NCBI GenBank assembly: GCA_017609105.1
Contig: JAFCEQ010000001.1
Coordinates: forward strand, 1 to 47,406
Origin: Candidatus Parvarchaeota archaeon
GTDB lineage: Archaea; Nanobdellota; Nanobdellia; JAFCGN01
Length of the DNA stretch: 47,406 bases
Direction of reading: 5' to 3'
Below are positions 31,647 through 40,440 of the stretch, in pieces. The notes under the pieces are model-generated. The model was not told the DNA's origin. It made no database searches and worked only from the letters and a program-made list of their open reading frames with translations. Position 1 is the stretch's first letter; every line of letters starts with the position of its first letter. The position numbers and the translations under genes were made by a program.

Positions 31647-32951
31647 TTATGAGGATATTCCAAGATTTTCTTTCAAGTAATTTATGACATCTGCTAAAAA
31701 CATTTTCTCTTCTTTGCCTGAAATCATGTTCTTAACCACTACCTTGTTCTGTTTCATATCTTTTTCTCCAACAATAATAACAAAAAGTATTTTCTTATTA
31801 GACGCGTATTCAAATTGCTTGCTTAAACTCTTATTCATTAAATCATGTTCTGTTATTATTCCTGCTTGTCTAAGTGTTTGTGATAAAATTATTGCTTCAT
31901 CAAGCATTTTTTTATTTGTTGACGCTACAAACACTTGAGTAAGGCTTTTCTTTTTCTCAATTAATTTCTTTTCTTTCATTAAGGAGAAAAGCCTTTCTAT
32001 TCCAATACTAAACCCTATTGCTGGAATATCTTTCTTACCATATATTTTTAAGAGATTATCATACCTCCCTCCTCCTCCAAGAGAACCGTATTCTTTATTC
32101 GTGCTTTTTATCTCAAAAACAGGCCCAGTATAATATTCAAGTCCTCTAACTAAGCTCAAATTAAAAACAATCCTGTCTTGTAAATCATAAAATTTAAGCA
32201 ATCTATAAAGTTCTTCAAGCCTTTTCAACCCTTCATTATTAGGGTATTTCTTTTTTATTCTTTTTAAAACTGCTTTGAACGTGCCACTAATATTCATTAA
32301 TTCAAGAATTTTTTTAATAGTTCTTTCTCTTAAATCAAGTTTCTTTAATTCTTTTTCAACCCCTTCAACTCCAATCTTATCTAATTTATCTATTGCTCTA
32401 AAAACATTCACTATTTTTTCTTTAGGAACCCCCACATCTCTTATGATTTCATCTAATACTTCCCTATCATTCACTATTATCATGAAATCTTTGAATCCAA
32501 TATTCATTAAAGCCTCACTTGTGCATGCAATGCATTCTGCTTCAGCAGTAACTTCTTTAACCCCATATACATCAATATCTGACTGCCAGAATTCTCTGAA
32601 CCTTCCTTTTCCTGGACGATTATACCTCCAAACCTTATCAATGCAATATCTTTTGAAAGGCATTTTCATAGAAGTATTGTTTGCAACAACTCTTGCAGAA
32701 GGAACTGTTAAATCAAACCTTAATCCTAACTCCCTCCCGCTTTTATCTTTGAAATCATAAATTTCTTTTTTTACTTCATCACCACCACCGCCTTTCTTAG
32801 TAAGAATTTCTAAGTTCTCAAAAACAGGAGTGTTTAAAGGAACAAACCCATACTTTTCATAAGTTTTCCTTATAGTATTAACTAATTGATTGAATAAGAT
32901 CATGTCTTCAGGAAGGAAATCTCTTGTTCCGCGCGGAGTTAAATTTTCCAC
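31647..32951 (-). CDS. hisS: Histidyl-tRNA synthetase
   Basis: A 434-residue class II synthetase. Motif 1 is in the first 60 residues (RGTRDFLPEDM, then YGFVPLNTPVFE). Motif 2 is RVWRY-like in DKVWRYNRPGKGRFREFWQSD near 105-128. The histidine loops are LVRGLEYYTGPVFE near 266 and GGGGRYDNLL near 291, and motif 3 is AIGFSIGIERL near 313. The C-terminal 90 residues form the anticodon-binding domain. It attaches histidine to the tRNA-His encoded at 37698-37770. Confidence 0.96.
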   Translation of the reverse strand: MENLTPRGTRDFLPEDMILFNQLVNTIRKTYEKYGFVPLNTPVFENLEILTKKGGGGDEVKKEIYDFKDKSGRELGLRFDLTVPSARVVANNTSMKMPFKRYCIDKVWRYNRPGKGRFREFWQSDIDVYGVKEVTAEAECIACTSEALMNIGFKDFMIIVNDREVLDEIIRDVGVPKEKIVNVFRAIDKLDKIGVEGVEKELKKLDLRERTIKKILELMNISGTFKAVLKRIKKKYPNNEGLKRLEELYRLLKFYDLQDRIVFNLSLVRGLEYYTGPVFEIKSTNKEYGSLGGGGRYDNLLKIYGKKDIPAIGFSIGIERLFSLMKEKKLIEKKKSLTQVFVASTNKKMLDEAIILSQTLRQAGIITEHDLMNKSLSKQFEYASNKKILFVIIVGEKDMKQNKVVVKNMISGKEEKMFLADVINYLKENLGISS

Positions 32952-33130
32952 TTTTTCTCACATTTCTTTTTAATTAACTAATACATTAATTAAATGATTT
33001 TATTTATTAATTATTTATGTTAATTAATAATTAACTTATAAAATTAATTGAGGATTTAAAACGCAAATTAAAAACCATTACACCTTGTTTTGCAAGAACT
33101 TATTTTTCTCATTCCTTTGCATTAATTATT

Positions 33131-36100
33131 TTAAATGGTTACGCCTATGGCATGAATCATACCATTAAATAATACTTGAAGGAATTTAGGTATTTTTGTA
33201 ATTGAACCGAAAGGCTTAACTTTTACTTCTCCAACCATAATCATTCTTCCAACCTTACCTATGAATCCTGGTATTGCTTTAATAACTGCTGAAGGCCCTG
33301 TGCTATCTCTAAGCGTTCCTTCCCACCAATTCTTTAATTCCATAAGGGATTCAAACTTCACTTCTATGTACATGTTATCTGAAGATTCTCCTGCATTTTC
33401 TGCAATGTTCGTGTCAACCCATTTAATATAACCATCTTCTGTTCTAAAGCTTAATTCAAATATTGACTCATTTTCATATGTTAATCTTAAACTTGTTGTA
33501 ACATTACCCCATTCCATAATTGCTTGTTGTATTCCAGGTTGATTATCTAATTCAAGGTTTAAATTATAGATTGCATCATCAAGCACTCCGCTTTCTTTTG
33601 CTTCTTTAAACTTTTGTTTAAAATTATTAGCAATATTTTTCATCTCAGCAGGTGTTAAAGTAGTTCTAAGTCTTAATCTTGGCTTAAGCCCTTCAATACT
33701 TATTCTTTCTTCACCTGCGAATAAAGACCTATCTGTTCTAAATGTGTCTGAAAATATTTCTTGTGTTTCTTTTATCATTTCTTGTCTTGTTTCAAAAAGC
33801 ATTTGTTCTCTTTGTTCTTTCTCCTTCTCTATTTCTTTTAAATCTTCTTCAGTTAAAGACTCTTCTTTTAAGCTTTCATCATTAGCGTTTAATGTTTCTT
33901 TACTATAATCATTAGACTCTGAGTTAGAATAATCTTCTGCTCCTTGCAGGTTTAAGGAAACTTTTCCTGTAACCATTGGTGTTTTTTCTTGACTCCAATC
34001 ATTTCTTATTTCTTCTCTTGGACCTGTTTCCATCATCCCTCTTCTTTCTGCTAATGGAACATTTTGCATTGACTCGCCCACGCGTTTCTGCATTAAACCA
34101 ATTCCAATACCAAACCTATAAGTAAAGTCTCTTTCATAAAATTCTAAATTAACATGTTCTGTTTTTATTTTAATATTTACAGGAGACCAATCTGGAAAAG
34201 AATTATTGCTTACAGCAGCTAAATAAGCAACTTCAGTATCATAAGATTGAAGTTTAAAGTATAAGTTATTTATGAAATTCTTAAGTTCTGTTAAATTTAT
34301 TTTTCCATTTTCATAATCATTAACTTTGTTTTGTATTTCATCAAAACCCCCTATAATTTTTTCTCTTTTTTGAATAAGGTTTTCAAATCTTTTTGCGCTT
34401 TGAAGAGATTCATATTTTTTAAACGCTTCTTCTAATTTTGGTCTTAATTGCGGATTCCATTCTTTCCAAATAACATCTATTTGTAATTCAAATTCTGGAT
34501 TCTCTTCTTTTACAAAAAATGGTGAGAATTGTTTTTGAATTCTCACGAATAATTCAATATTATCATCAGAATAAATACTAACTCCTCTTAATTTATCACT
34601 CCACTCATCGTACTCATGGAATCCGCTTGCTTTTGCAATAACGACTTCCACAATTTTTTGATTTTCTGCTTTATCTAACAAATCATTAAGTTTATCTTTT
34701 TCTAATAAAATATTGTATTGGAATTCTGTAATATTTTCTCCATCAAAAGAACTTGCGAGTTTCTTTAAAGAATTTATTGAAACAACTAAGTCAGCAATTA
34801 ATTTTTGGTCTTCAAGAGAATAATTTGTTTCAGTATTCTTAATCAAATTAAGTTTGCCCTGTATCTTTTTTTCTTGTTTGATTTTCCAAAAGTCCTCATT
34901 CGCTCTTTTAATATCCTTCTTGACAAGCGTCCAATTCAACCAATTTATGTGCACATTCACACCACACCTTTTTTCTTCAAAAGGTTCATAATAGTAAAAA
35001 TTATTTTCTTCACACCAAGCATCAAGTCCTGTGAATACTTCTTGTTTTGTAAAGCTTTTTTCAACTAATGCTCTCCAATTCCCTATGTTAATTTCATCCT
35101 CTTCAAAATTCATCCAAATATCTCCTGGTGGAATATTTTCTCCTAAATCAACCACGATAAGATAATCTTTTGTATTCTCATCAACAACAAAATCTTTTAA
35201 AGTATCAACTGTTTGAAGACGTTTTATTTCTAAATCATAAGCGCTTATGCTTCCTGCCTTATATTTTTCAAAAGCACTAACATACTCTTTCAATGAATTA
35301 ATAACAACATCTGTATTATTCACTTTGTCTTCAAGAGATTCTAAAGCTTTTTTCGCAAGCCAAATCCTTCTTGCTTTATCTGCTTGAATCCATCCTTCTT
35401 TTTCAGCATTTTTGACAACATCTTTAAATTCTTTCCTATATTTTCCGCCAGCCCATAAATCAAATCCAGTTCTATCATTATATTCATCAATCCACATGTT
35501 AAAGTTGATTTCCACGTTCTCGCTTCTGAAAATTTGCAAATGATTACCAACTTCTACTTCTTCCATATTATTTATCCAAACATCAGGCATGCCAGGTCCG
35601 TAAAGAAGAACGTATTTACCAATATTTTCAGCAATATCAGGGTAACTCATCGCAAGTCCTTCTAATTCAGAACGAATAAGAATAACATTATAAGTTAAAT
35701 TGTATGCTTTTTCTTTTGAAGAATTTTTTTCAAACTCCAGTGCTTCATTCCTGATTGTCTCAAGTTTTGTTATTATCTGCTTTCCTATTGTTTCTTCTTC
35801 TACTGTGAAATTTACTAATTGTCTTGCTTTTAATAATAAATTATGTCTTCTTAATTTTTCAGCTTCAAATAATGAATCTTTTCTTGCTTCCTTAATCACA
35901 TTCTTTTGTTCATCTGTTATGATTGGTTTCCATCTTAGTTCAACATTCATTCCTCCTTTTTCTTCTAAATCAAAATCCTGGCAACCCCAACTATTTATTT
36001 CAAACTTAAAATAATCGTTTTCTAAAAGAAATTTATGATTGCCTAAAACAGTATCTCCAAAATCATCTTTCCAAATATCTGGAGTGCCGTACTTTGTATA

Positions 36101-37597
36101 AAGGATTACGTAATCCCTAATTTGAGTAAAATCATCGCAATTAAAAGCATCTCCTATTCCTTCAAATTTTGCTCTTAATAATTGTGATTTGTATTCAGCA
36201 TCATAAAAGTTTTCAATTCTTGAGGGATCAAAATCTTTTAATTCCTCTGAAAAATCATCTATTTCTTCAACAATCGTTTGCGCTGTTTCTAATAAATCGC
36301 TTTCTATTTCAAAAGAATCCATAAACTCTTTAATCGCGCCTGCTCGTTCTGCTTTTCTTGCTTCAATATCTGCATCTCTTCTTGCTTTCTTAATTTCTTC
36401 TTTATAAGCTTCTGCTGTTGAACCCCAATTCACATCCAACCATGCAAAAGTTTTTCCTTCCACATCATCATAATTGCAATCAAAATTTATTTCAACATTA
36501 TCTCCTTTGTAATAAACCCTTCCTAAATGCGTTTCTCCAAACTCATTCTGCCAAACATCCAAATCATAATTTAAATTCTTTTTAACATAATCACAAGCAT
36601 TTTTTAAATCAGTGCTGTCTTTAGTATCTGAAAAACCGCGCAATGTTGCTTCAGAAATTGTAGAATTATATGCTAAAGCATATGCTGAGCTTTTTGAAGG
36701 ACTTTTATCATAGTTCTCTCCTAATTCAAAAATTGGTTTAACAATACTTATTATTTCATCTCCTAATTCTTCTTGTGATGATGAAACACTTATGCTCATC
36801 TCAGAAAGTAATTTCTCTTGTCTTTGCTCATCCTCCCATCTCCTATAATCTTCATCAGCTTGCCTTACTTGGTCTTCATTCATGCCTCCATACTGTTCCC
36901 AATTTATCCAAAAACCTGCCCAAATCTCATCTTTACTTGTCGGAGCCCTGTCTGTTGGATTTATGTTAAACCCTAACTTGTCTCTAATTATCATTTTATC
37001 AAAATTAAGTTGAATATTTCCAGAATCATCAATCCAATAATTTGGTTCTCCAGGAGTGTAAAGAAGCAAGTAATCCACTACTCTTTTCCAATCATTCAAA
37101 CTTATTCCAACTAAGTTTCCTAATTCTTCTTTTATGTAATATTGGTCTTTCATACAAGAGTATTGAATATCATATTGATTGTTTTCTTTTGCTTTGCTTT
37201 CACAATCTTCCACATAATTAATTACATTACTTACAATATTTTTATAATTATCAGGCAATGTTAAAGAAGACTTATATGTTTCTAAATTACCAATTCCTTC
37301 ATCAACAATTCCTTCATCGTGAATGCCTATTGTTTCATTAGTTATTGTTTCAGTGCTTGTTGTATTCTCTCCAGGTAATTCTGCTCCTTCAGAAGATTCT
37401 GTTTCTATTACAACATCACCTGAACCTTCAATATCTCCTGTTGAAGAATCATCATCAATTGTTTTAGAAGTGCTGTCAATTGTTTTAGAAGTGCTGTTAT
37501 CTATGCTCGTAGTCGTTGTATTGCCTTCTGCATTAACATAAGGAAAAGTTGAAAACAATAAGATTAACGTAATAAATAGTGCACTCCAGTTTTTCAC
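33131..37597 (-). CDS. Giant secreted repeat protein, 1488 aa
   Basis: By far the largest gene here. Residues 1-23 are a signal peptide (LFITLILLFSTFPYVNA). Residues 25-115 are a Ser/Thr/Glu linker with SKTID duplicated, open to glycosylation. Residues 115-1140 hold about seven diverged units: a helical half, then a strand half with an aromatic landmark (PNYW, LDVW, PDIW, PDVW, GDIW, YDEW, FPDW) at W188, 349, 509, 674, 828, 999 and 1137. NVEINF, WAGFW and ARRDADIEARKAER-like helices recur. A charged coiled segment follows (1215-1290), then a mixed C-terminal domain (1300-1488) ending in a hydrophobic stretch but no clear anchor. I recognise no known domain. Surface layer, adhesin or envelope scaffold roles are guesses. 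Transcribed alone. Confidence 0.8.
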   Translation of the reverse strand: MKNWSALFITLILLFSTFPYVNAEGNTTTTSIDNSTSKTIDSTSKTIDDDSSTGDIEGSGDVVIETESSEGAELPGENTTSTETITNETIGIHDEGIVDEGIGNLETYKSSLTLPDNYKNIVSNVINYVEDCESKAKENNQYDIQYSCMKDQYYIKEELGNLVGISLNDWKRVVDYLLLYTPGEPNYWIDDSGNIQLNFDKMIIRDKLGFNINPTDRAPTSKDEIWAGFWINWEQYGGMNEDQVRQADEDYRRWEDEQRQEKLLSEMSISVSSSQEELGDEIISIVKPIFELGENYDKSPSKSSAYALAYNSTISEATLRGFSDTKDSTDLKNACDYVKKNLNYDLDVWQNEFGETHLGRVYYKGDNVEINFDCNYDDVEGKTFAWLDVNWGSTAEAYKEEIKKARRDADIEARKAERAGAIKEFMDSFEIESDLLETAQTIVEEIDDFSEELKDFDPSRIENFYDAEYKSQLLRAKFEGIGDAFNCDDFTQIRDYVILYTKYGTPDIWKDDFGDTVLGNHKFLLENDYFKFEINSWGCQDFDLEEKGGMNVELRWKPIITDEQKNVIKEARKDSLFEAEKLRRHNLLLKARQLVNFTVEEETIGKQIITKLETIRNEALEFEKNSSKEKAYNLTYNVILIRSELEGLAMSYPDIAENIGKYVLLYGPGMPDVWINNMEEVEVGNHLQIFRSENVEINFNMWIDEYNDRTGFDLWAGGKYRKEFKDVVKNAEKEGWIQADKARRIWLAKKALESLEDKVNNTDVVINSLKEYVSAFEKYKAGSISAYDLEIKRLQTVDTLKDFVVDENTKDYLIVVDLGENIPPGDIWMNFEEDEINIGNWRALVEKSFTKQEVFTGLDAWCEENNFYYYEPFEEKRCGVNVHINWLNWTLVKKDIKRANEDFWKIKQEKKIQGKLNLIKNTETNYSLEDQKLIADLVVSINSLKKLASSFDGENITEFQYNILLEKDKLNDLLDKAENQKIVEVVIAKASGFHEYDEWSDKLRGVSIYSDDNIELFVRIQKQFSPFFVKEENPEFELQIDVIWKEWNPQLRPKLEEAFKKYESLQSAKRFENLIQKREKIIGGFDEIQNKVNDYENGKINLTELKNFINNLYFKLQSYDTEVAYLAAVSNNSFPDWSPVNIKIKTEHVNLEFYERDFTYRFGIGIGLMQKRVGESMQNVPLAERRGMMETGPREEIRNDWSQEKTPMVTGKVSLNLQGAEDYSNSESNDYSKETLNANDESLKEESLTEEDLKEIEKEKEQREQMLFETRQEMIKETQEIFSDTFRTDRSLFAGEERISIEGLKPRLRLRTTLTPAEMKNIANNFKQKFKEAKESGVLDDAIYNLNLELDNQPGIQQAIMEWGNVTTSLRLTYENESIFELSFRTEDGYIKWVDTNIAENAGESSDNMYIEVKFESLMELKNWWEGTLRDSTGPSAVIKAIPGFIGKVGRMIMVGEVKVKPFGSITKIPKFLQVLFNGMIHAIGVTI

Positions 37598-37697
37598 AAT
37601 AAATAAGCAAACAATTTTAATTTATATAATTTTAGAATTTAAAAAAAATTAAAGGATAAATTAATAAAATAACAAGAAATTATTTATTTCAAAAAAT

Positions 37698-37770
37698 GGC
37701 CGATGTAGCGTAATGGTTAGCGCACCAGGTTGTGGCCCTGGAGGACCGGGTTCGATTCCCGGCTTCGGCC
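37698..37770 (+). tRNA. tRNA-His (GTG)
   Basis: A full cloverleaf. The anticodon arm CCAGG-TTGTGGC-CCTGG gives anticodon GTG. The T arm is CCGGG-TTCGATT-CCCGG. The gene encodes G-1 (37698) opposite discriminator C73, the pair that marks tRNA-His. T8 and A9 are in place. The acceptor stem GCCGATG / CTTCGGC has a T-T mismatch at position 6-67. CCA is not encoded. Confidence 0.95.
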
Positions 37771-37853
37771 CTTTCCTAAATTTTGAAAACTTTTGGAAAT
37801 AAAAGAAGAACTCCATTAAAGTTTTAAACAAGAACTTTCTTTGAAAGAAATTA

Positions 37854-38138
37854 ATGTTAAAATTAATGGTTTTTATTGGAAGCGCTTTAATTTCATTCAT
37901 TATTGGTTATTTCATATGTTTTGAAACAAAAGATGAAGTAATGGGTAAGATACAAGTTGTGAAAGCATTTATTTTATTATTCTCTGTTTTGTCTTTTATA
38001 TTCTTATTCTTGGATTTAGAAAATTACTTATTCCTTGTTATGCTTCTGTTAACTTATGGTTTAGGAACCTTTTATTGGTTGATTAAGAATGAGAATAAGA
38101 GTAAGAGTAAAACCAAATTCAAAAGAAGAAAGCATTAA
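37854..38138 (+). CDS. Small three-helix membrane protein
   Basis: A 94-residue protein with three hydrophobic helices (about residues 4-22, 38-52 and 58-76) and a basic tail KNENKSKSKTKFKRRKH. I recognise no family. ATG codons at 37854 and 37866 could both start it. Its last 50 bases overlap the next gene in another frame, and the basic tail is encoded there, so the tail may be partly a by-product of that overlap. The two are probably translationally coupled. Confidence 0.6.
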   Translation: MLKLMVFIGSALISFIIGYFICFETKDEVMGKIQVVKAFILLFSVLSFIFLFLDLENYLFLVMLLLTYGLGTFYWLIKNENKSKSKTKFKRRKH

Positions 38139-38295
38139 TAAAGTTGGAGAAGAGTATGTTATTCAATTGAAAGCAAAACCTGATAAAGGAAAAGCAAACA
38201 CTGAATTAATTAAGATTTTGAAAAAACATTTTGGTATGAACGCTAAGATTGTTTCAGGAGCGAAGAGTAAAAGAAAAATAATTGAACTTTTTTGA
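38089..38295 (+). CDS. DUF167 (YggU-family) protein
   Basis: A 68-residue protein matching the DUF167 fold: MRIRVRVKPNSKEE at the start, YVIQLKAKPDKGKAN in the middle and VSGAKSKRKIIEL at the end. The family is widespread with no settled function. Its start matches that of relatives, so the 50-base overlap with the upstream membrane gene appears real. Confidence 0.88.
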   Translation: MRIRVRVKPNSKEESINKVGEEYVIQLKAKPDKGKANTELIKILKKHFGMNAKIVSGAKSKRKIIELF

Positions 38296-38393
38296 TTTAG
38301 TAACTTTCCATAATTTATTTTTTAACAAAGAAATTAATGAAATCAAAAGCGTGAAATAAAATTTTTTTGTTCTTAACATCTTGGAACAAACTT

Positions 38394-38401
38394 TTATAAA
38401 T
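38394..38401 (+). promoter_or_regulatory. TATA box of the AAA-presenilin pair
   Basis: TTATAAAT lies 23-30 bases before the ATG at 38424, giving a predicted transcript start at or beside the A of the start codon. There is no GGTG, which fits a leaderless message. Confidence 0.5.
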
Positions 38402-38423
38402 CTCGCGAGTTTTATTTTATTTT

Positions 38424-39086
38424 ATGCATAATCCTTTTACTTATATCACGCCAAGGGAGAATGAAGAAATAATTGATAGAATAAATGTTTATAATAGGCT
38501 TGAAAAAAAAATTTTGGACACATTAATTCAAGGAACAATAATTTTTCTTGAAGGAGATTATGGAAGCGGTAAATCTCTTTTAGTTCAAAAATTAAAGAAA
38601 AACTTAGGTAATAAGATTAAAATCATAACTCTTGATTTCACAGGCATGATTTTAAATGACTTGCGAAAACTGCCTTTAGAAAAAAAAAGAGAAATCTTAG
38701 TTGTGATTGATAGATTTGATTTAAGCGAAGGATTAAGTAAAGAAAATTTTGAAAAACTGCTTGATTTAATTCTTGAATTAAAAAACAGGGGTTTATCTTT
38801 CTTATTGCTTCTTAATAATAAAACAACAAAAGCAATAAAAAAAGCAAAAAGCAGATTAAAAAAAGAGTATAGTATAATTAGAATACCTGCTCTTGATTAT
38901 AAATTTTCTAAGGAATTAATTATTTCTCGTTTGAATGAAATAAGAAAGAGTAAGAATGAAAGTCTTGAACCTTTTACTGAAAAAGAAATTAAGGAGGTTT
39001 GGCGTAATAGTAAGGGCAATCCTAGAATGTTGCTTCTCTTATGCGAGAACTTGTTTGAAAGAAAAATGAAAGAGGCAAGAAAGTGA
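38424..39086 (+). CDS. Small AAA-type P-loop ATPase
   Basis: A 220-residue ATPase. Walker A is EGDYGSGKSLL near residue 44, Walker B is ILVVIDRFD near 91 with Arg after the Asp where Glu is usual, and the end holds a helical lid with GNPRMLLLLCENLF, as in ORC/Cdc6 or KAP-like clades. The altered Walker B may weaken hydrolysis. It overlaps the following presenilin-like gene by four bases (GTGA), a sign of coupled translation and a shared job. It lacks a DNA-binding winged helix, so it is not a replication initiator. Confidence 0.72.
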   Translation: MHNPFTYITPRENEEIIDRINVYNRLEKKILDTLIQGTIIFLEGDYGSGKSLLVQKLKKNLGNKIKIITLDFTGMILNDLRKLPLEKKREILVVIDRFDLSEGLSKENFEKLLDLILELKNRGLSFLLLLNNKTTKAIKKAKSRLKKEYSIIRIPALDYKFSKELIISRLNEIRKSKNESLEPFTEKEIKEVWRNSKGNPRMLLLLCENLFERKMKEARK

Positions 39087-39862
39087 AATATTCTAAAACA
39101 ACAATAATAATGTTTTTGAGTTTGTTTTTATTCGCAGAATTATTTGGATTATTCGTGAACAAGCAATACTTTAAAAAAGAGCTTCCTTATGGATTGGAAC
39201 CAACAAAAACAGAATTCAGTGTTGGGTATCTTTTAAGCGGCATAATTGTTTTTACTATAATCTATTTTTTGTTGTTAAAACTGAAAATAAATTATGTTGT
39301 TAAATTATGGTATGTTCTTGCAGTTTTTTTGTGCTCATTAATTACTTTAAACAGTTTTATGGATTCTTTTCTTGCTTTAATAAGTGCTTTCATTCTTGTG
39401 ATATTGAAGTTAAGCAATAAATTTGGCATTGTTTTTCATGATATTAGTGAAGTGATTGTTTATGCTGGTGTTGTTCCTTTGTTCAGTCCATTGTTTAATA
39501 TGGCTGGAATCATTATTTTAATGGTTTTTTTGAGTATTTATGATATAATAAGTGTTTTTGGCACTAAACACATGATTAAATTAGTTAAATCTCAGCAAAA
39601 ATTAAAAATATTTGCTGGATTAATTGTCAGGTATAAGGATGAAAATGCGCTTTTAGGCGGGGGGGATGTTATTTTTCCTGTTTTGTTCGCAAGTGTTGTA
39701 AGCACTCATATTGGTTTTCTTCAAGCAATTTTAAGTATTTATGGTGCTGCAGTTGGTTTATTGTTTTTGGTTTTAGTTGGTAAAAAAGGAAAATTTTATC
39801 CAGCAATTCCTTTTATTGCTGCAGGAGAATTCATTTTTTTTATTTTAAGCTTATTACTTTAA
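39083..39862 (+). CDS. Presenilin/signal peptide peptidase-like intramembrane aspartyl protease
   Basis: A 259-residue polytopic membrane protein with about nine helices. The three hallmarks are in order: YD in SIYDIIS near residue 153, GxGD in LLGGGDVIFP near 192, and a PAL-like segment PAIPFIAAG near 239. This is the presenilin/SPP (A22, archaeal DUF1119-type) pattern; the two aspartates would cut peptide bonds within the membrane. It starts on GTG inside the stop of the ATPase gene. A 14-bp duplication spans its stop codon. Confidence 0.82.
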   Translation: MKYSKTTIIMFLSLFLFAELFGLFVNKQYFKKELPYGLEPTKTEFSVGYLLSGIIVFTIIYFLLLKLKINYVVKLWYVLAVFLCSLITLNSFMDSFLALISAFILVILKLSNKFGIVFHDISEVIVYAGVVPLFSPLFNMAGIIILMVFLSIYDIISVFGTKHMIKLVKSQQKLKIFAGLIVRYKDENALLGGGDVIFPVLFASVVSTHIGFLQAILSIYGAAVGLLFLVLVGKKGKFYPAIPFIAAGEFIFFILSLLL

Positions 39863-39872
39863 GCTTATTACT
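39845..39872 (+). repeat. 14-bp tandem duplication across a stop codon
   Basis: TTAAGCTTATTACT is present twice head to tail. The presenilin-like frame ends at 39860-39862 within the second copy. Confidence 0.7.
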
Positions 39873-39943
39873 CTAAGTTTTTTATTTTAATTCTTTTAAT
39901 CAATTTTTGTCTTCTTCTTATGTTTCTTCATAAACTTTTTTTT

Positions 39944-40070
39944 CTTAGAACTTATTGCTTTTCTTAATTATTTTTTAATCTACTTTTTTTAATTCTCGCA
40001 CTTAGAACTTATCATTTTCATAATTTATTTTTTAACCTTTTTCCCTTAATCCTTGCACTTAGAACTTGTT
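39944..40070. repeat. 57-bp imperfect tandem repeat, about 2.2 copies
   Basis: CTTAGAACTT begins at 39944, 40001 and 40058, exactly 57 bases apart, and the first two units align along their whole length with a minority of differences. The region lies between two convergent genes and is T-rich on the plus strand. No gene is supported inside it. It may act as a two-way terminator. Confidence 0.65.
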
Positions 40071-40090
40071 GTTTTGTTTTTCTATTTTTT

Positions 40091-40324
40091 TTATTTCTTT
40101 TTTCTTTTCTTTGTTTTCTTGTTTGTTTTTTTCTTTGTTTTTTTGAGCCTGCCTTCTTGTTTTGCATCTAATTCTTCTAAATGTTTTATGTTGTTAAGAA
40201 CTCTTGTTATTCTTTTTTCCATAAGAAAAATTCTTTTAAGTGCTATTACAATGCCTGCGAGCATCCCTAAAGAAATTCCTATAAGCACTGTTTGAGCATA
40301 AACTGAATTAGTGAATAATGTCAT
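40091..40324 (-). CDS. Small membrane protein with basic tail, 77 aa
   Basis: A 77-residue protein. One N-terminal hydrophobic helix (TVLIGISLGMLAGIVIALKR) is followed by a helical stretch (MEKRITRVLNNIKHLEELD) and a Lys/Thr/Arg tail (KKKTNKKTKKRKKK). The tail could bind nucleic acid or acidic phospholipid. No family is recognised. The overlapping plus-strand ORF is poly-Phe/Val low complexity and is rejected. It is divergent from the epimerase gene. Confidence 0.6.
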   Translation of the reverse strand: MTLFTNSVYAQTVLIGISLGMLAGIVIALKRIFLMEKRITRVLNNIKHLEELDAKQEGRLKKTKKKTNKKTKKRKKK

Positions 40325-40440
40325 AAATTTTTTTTAGGAGTTTCTAATTTAAAAACATTAAGATTTTTTGATTCTAATTAATTTTTATTCTTGTTTTTTC
40401 AAAAACCTTAAAAACAAATTCTTTGTTCTTATAAAAAATA

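Noticed and set aside
32275-32760. Plus-strand ORF, 161 aa
   Set aside because: It is antisense to the histidyl-tRNA synthetase core.
33290-33480. SCP2 sterol-carrier-like domain at the C-terminus of the giant protein
   Set aside because: A segment with EVKFESLMELKNWWEG loosely recalls SCP2, but the resemblance is too short to support a call.
35341-35550. Short ORFs on both strands inside the giant repeat gene
   Set aside because: They are shadow frames of a single intact 1488-codon gene that has a signal peptide and repeats.
37661-37900. Minus-strand ORF, 79 aa
   Set aside because: It runs across the tRNA-His gene; the GPKPGIEPGPPGPQPGA part is the antisense of the tRNA.
40053-40295. Plus-strand ORF, 80 aa
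   Set aside because: It is a run of Phe and Val codons antisense to the lysine-rich tail of the minus-strand membrane gene.
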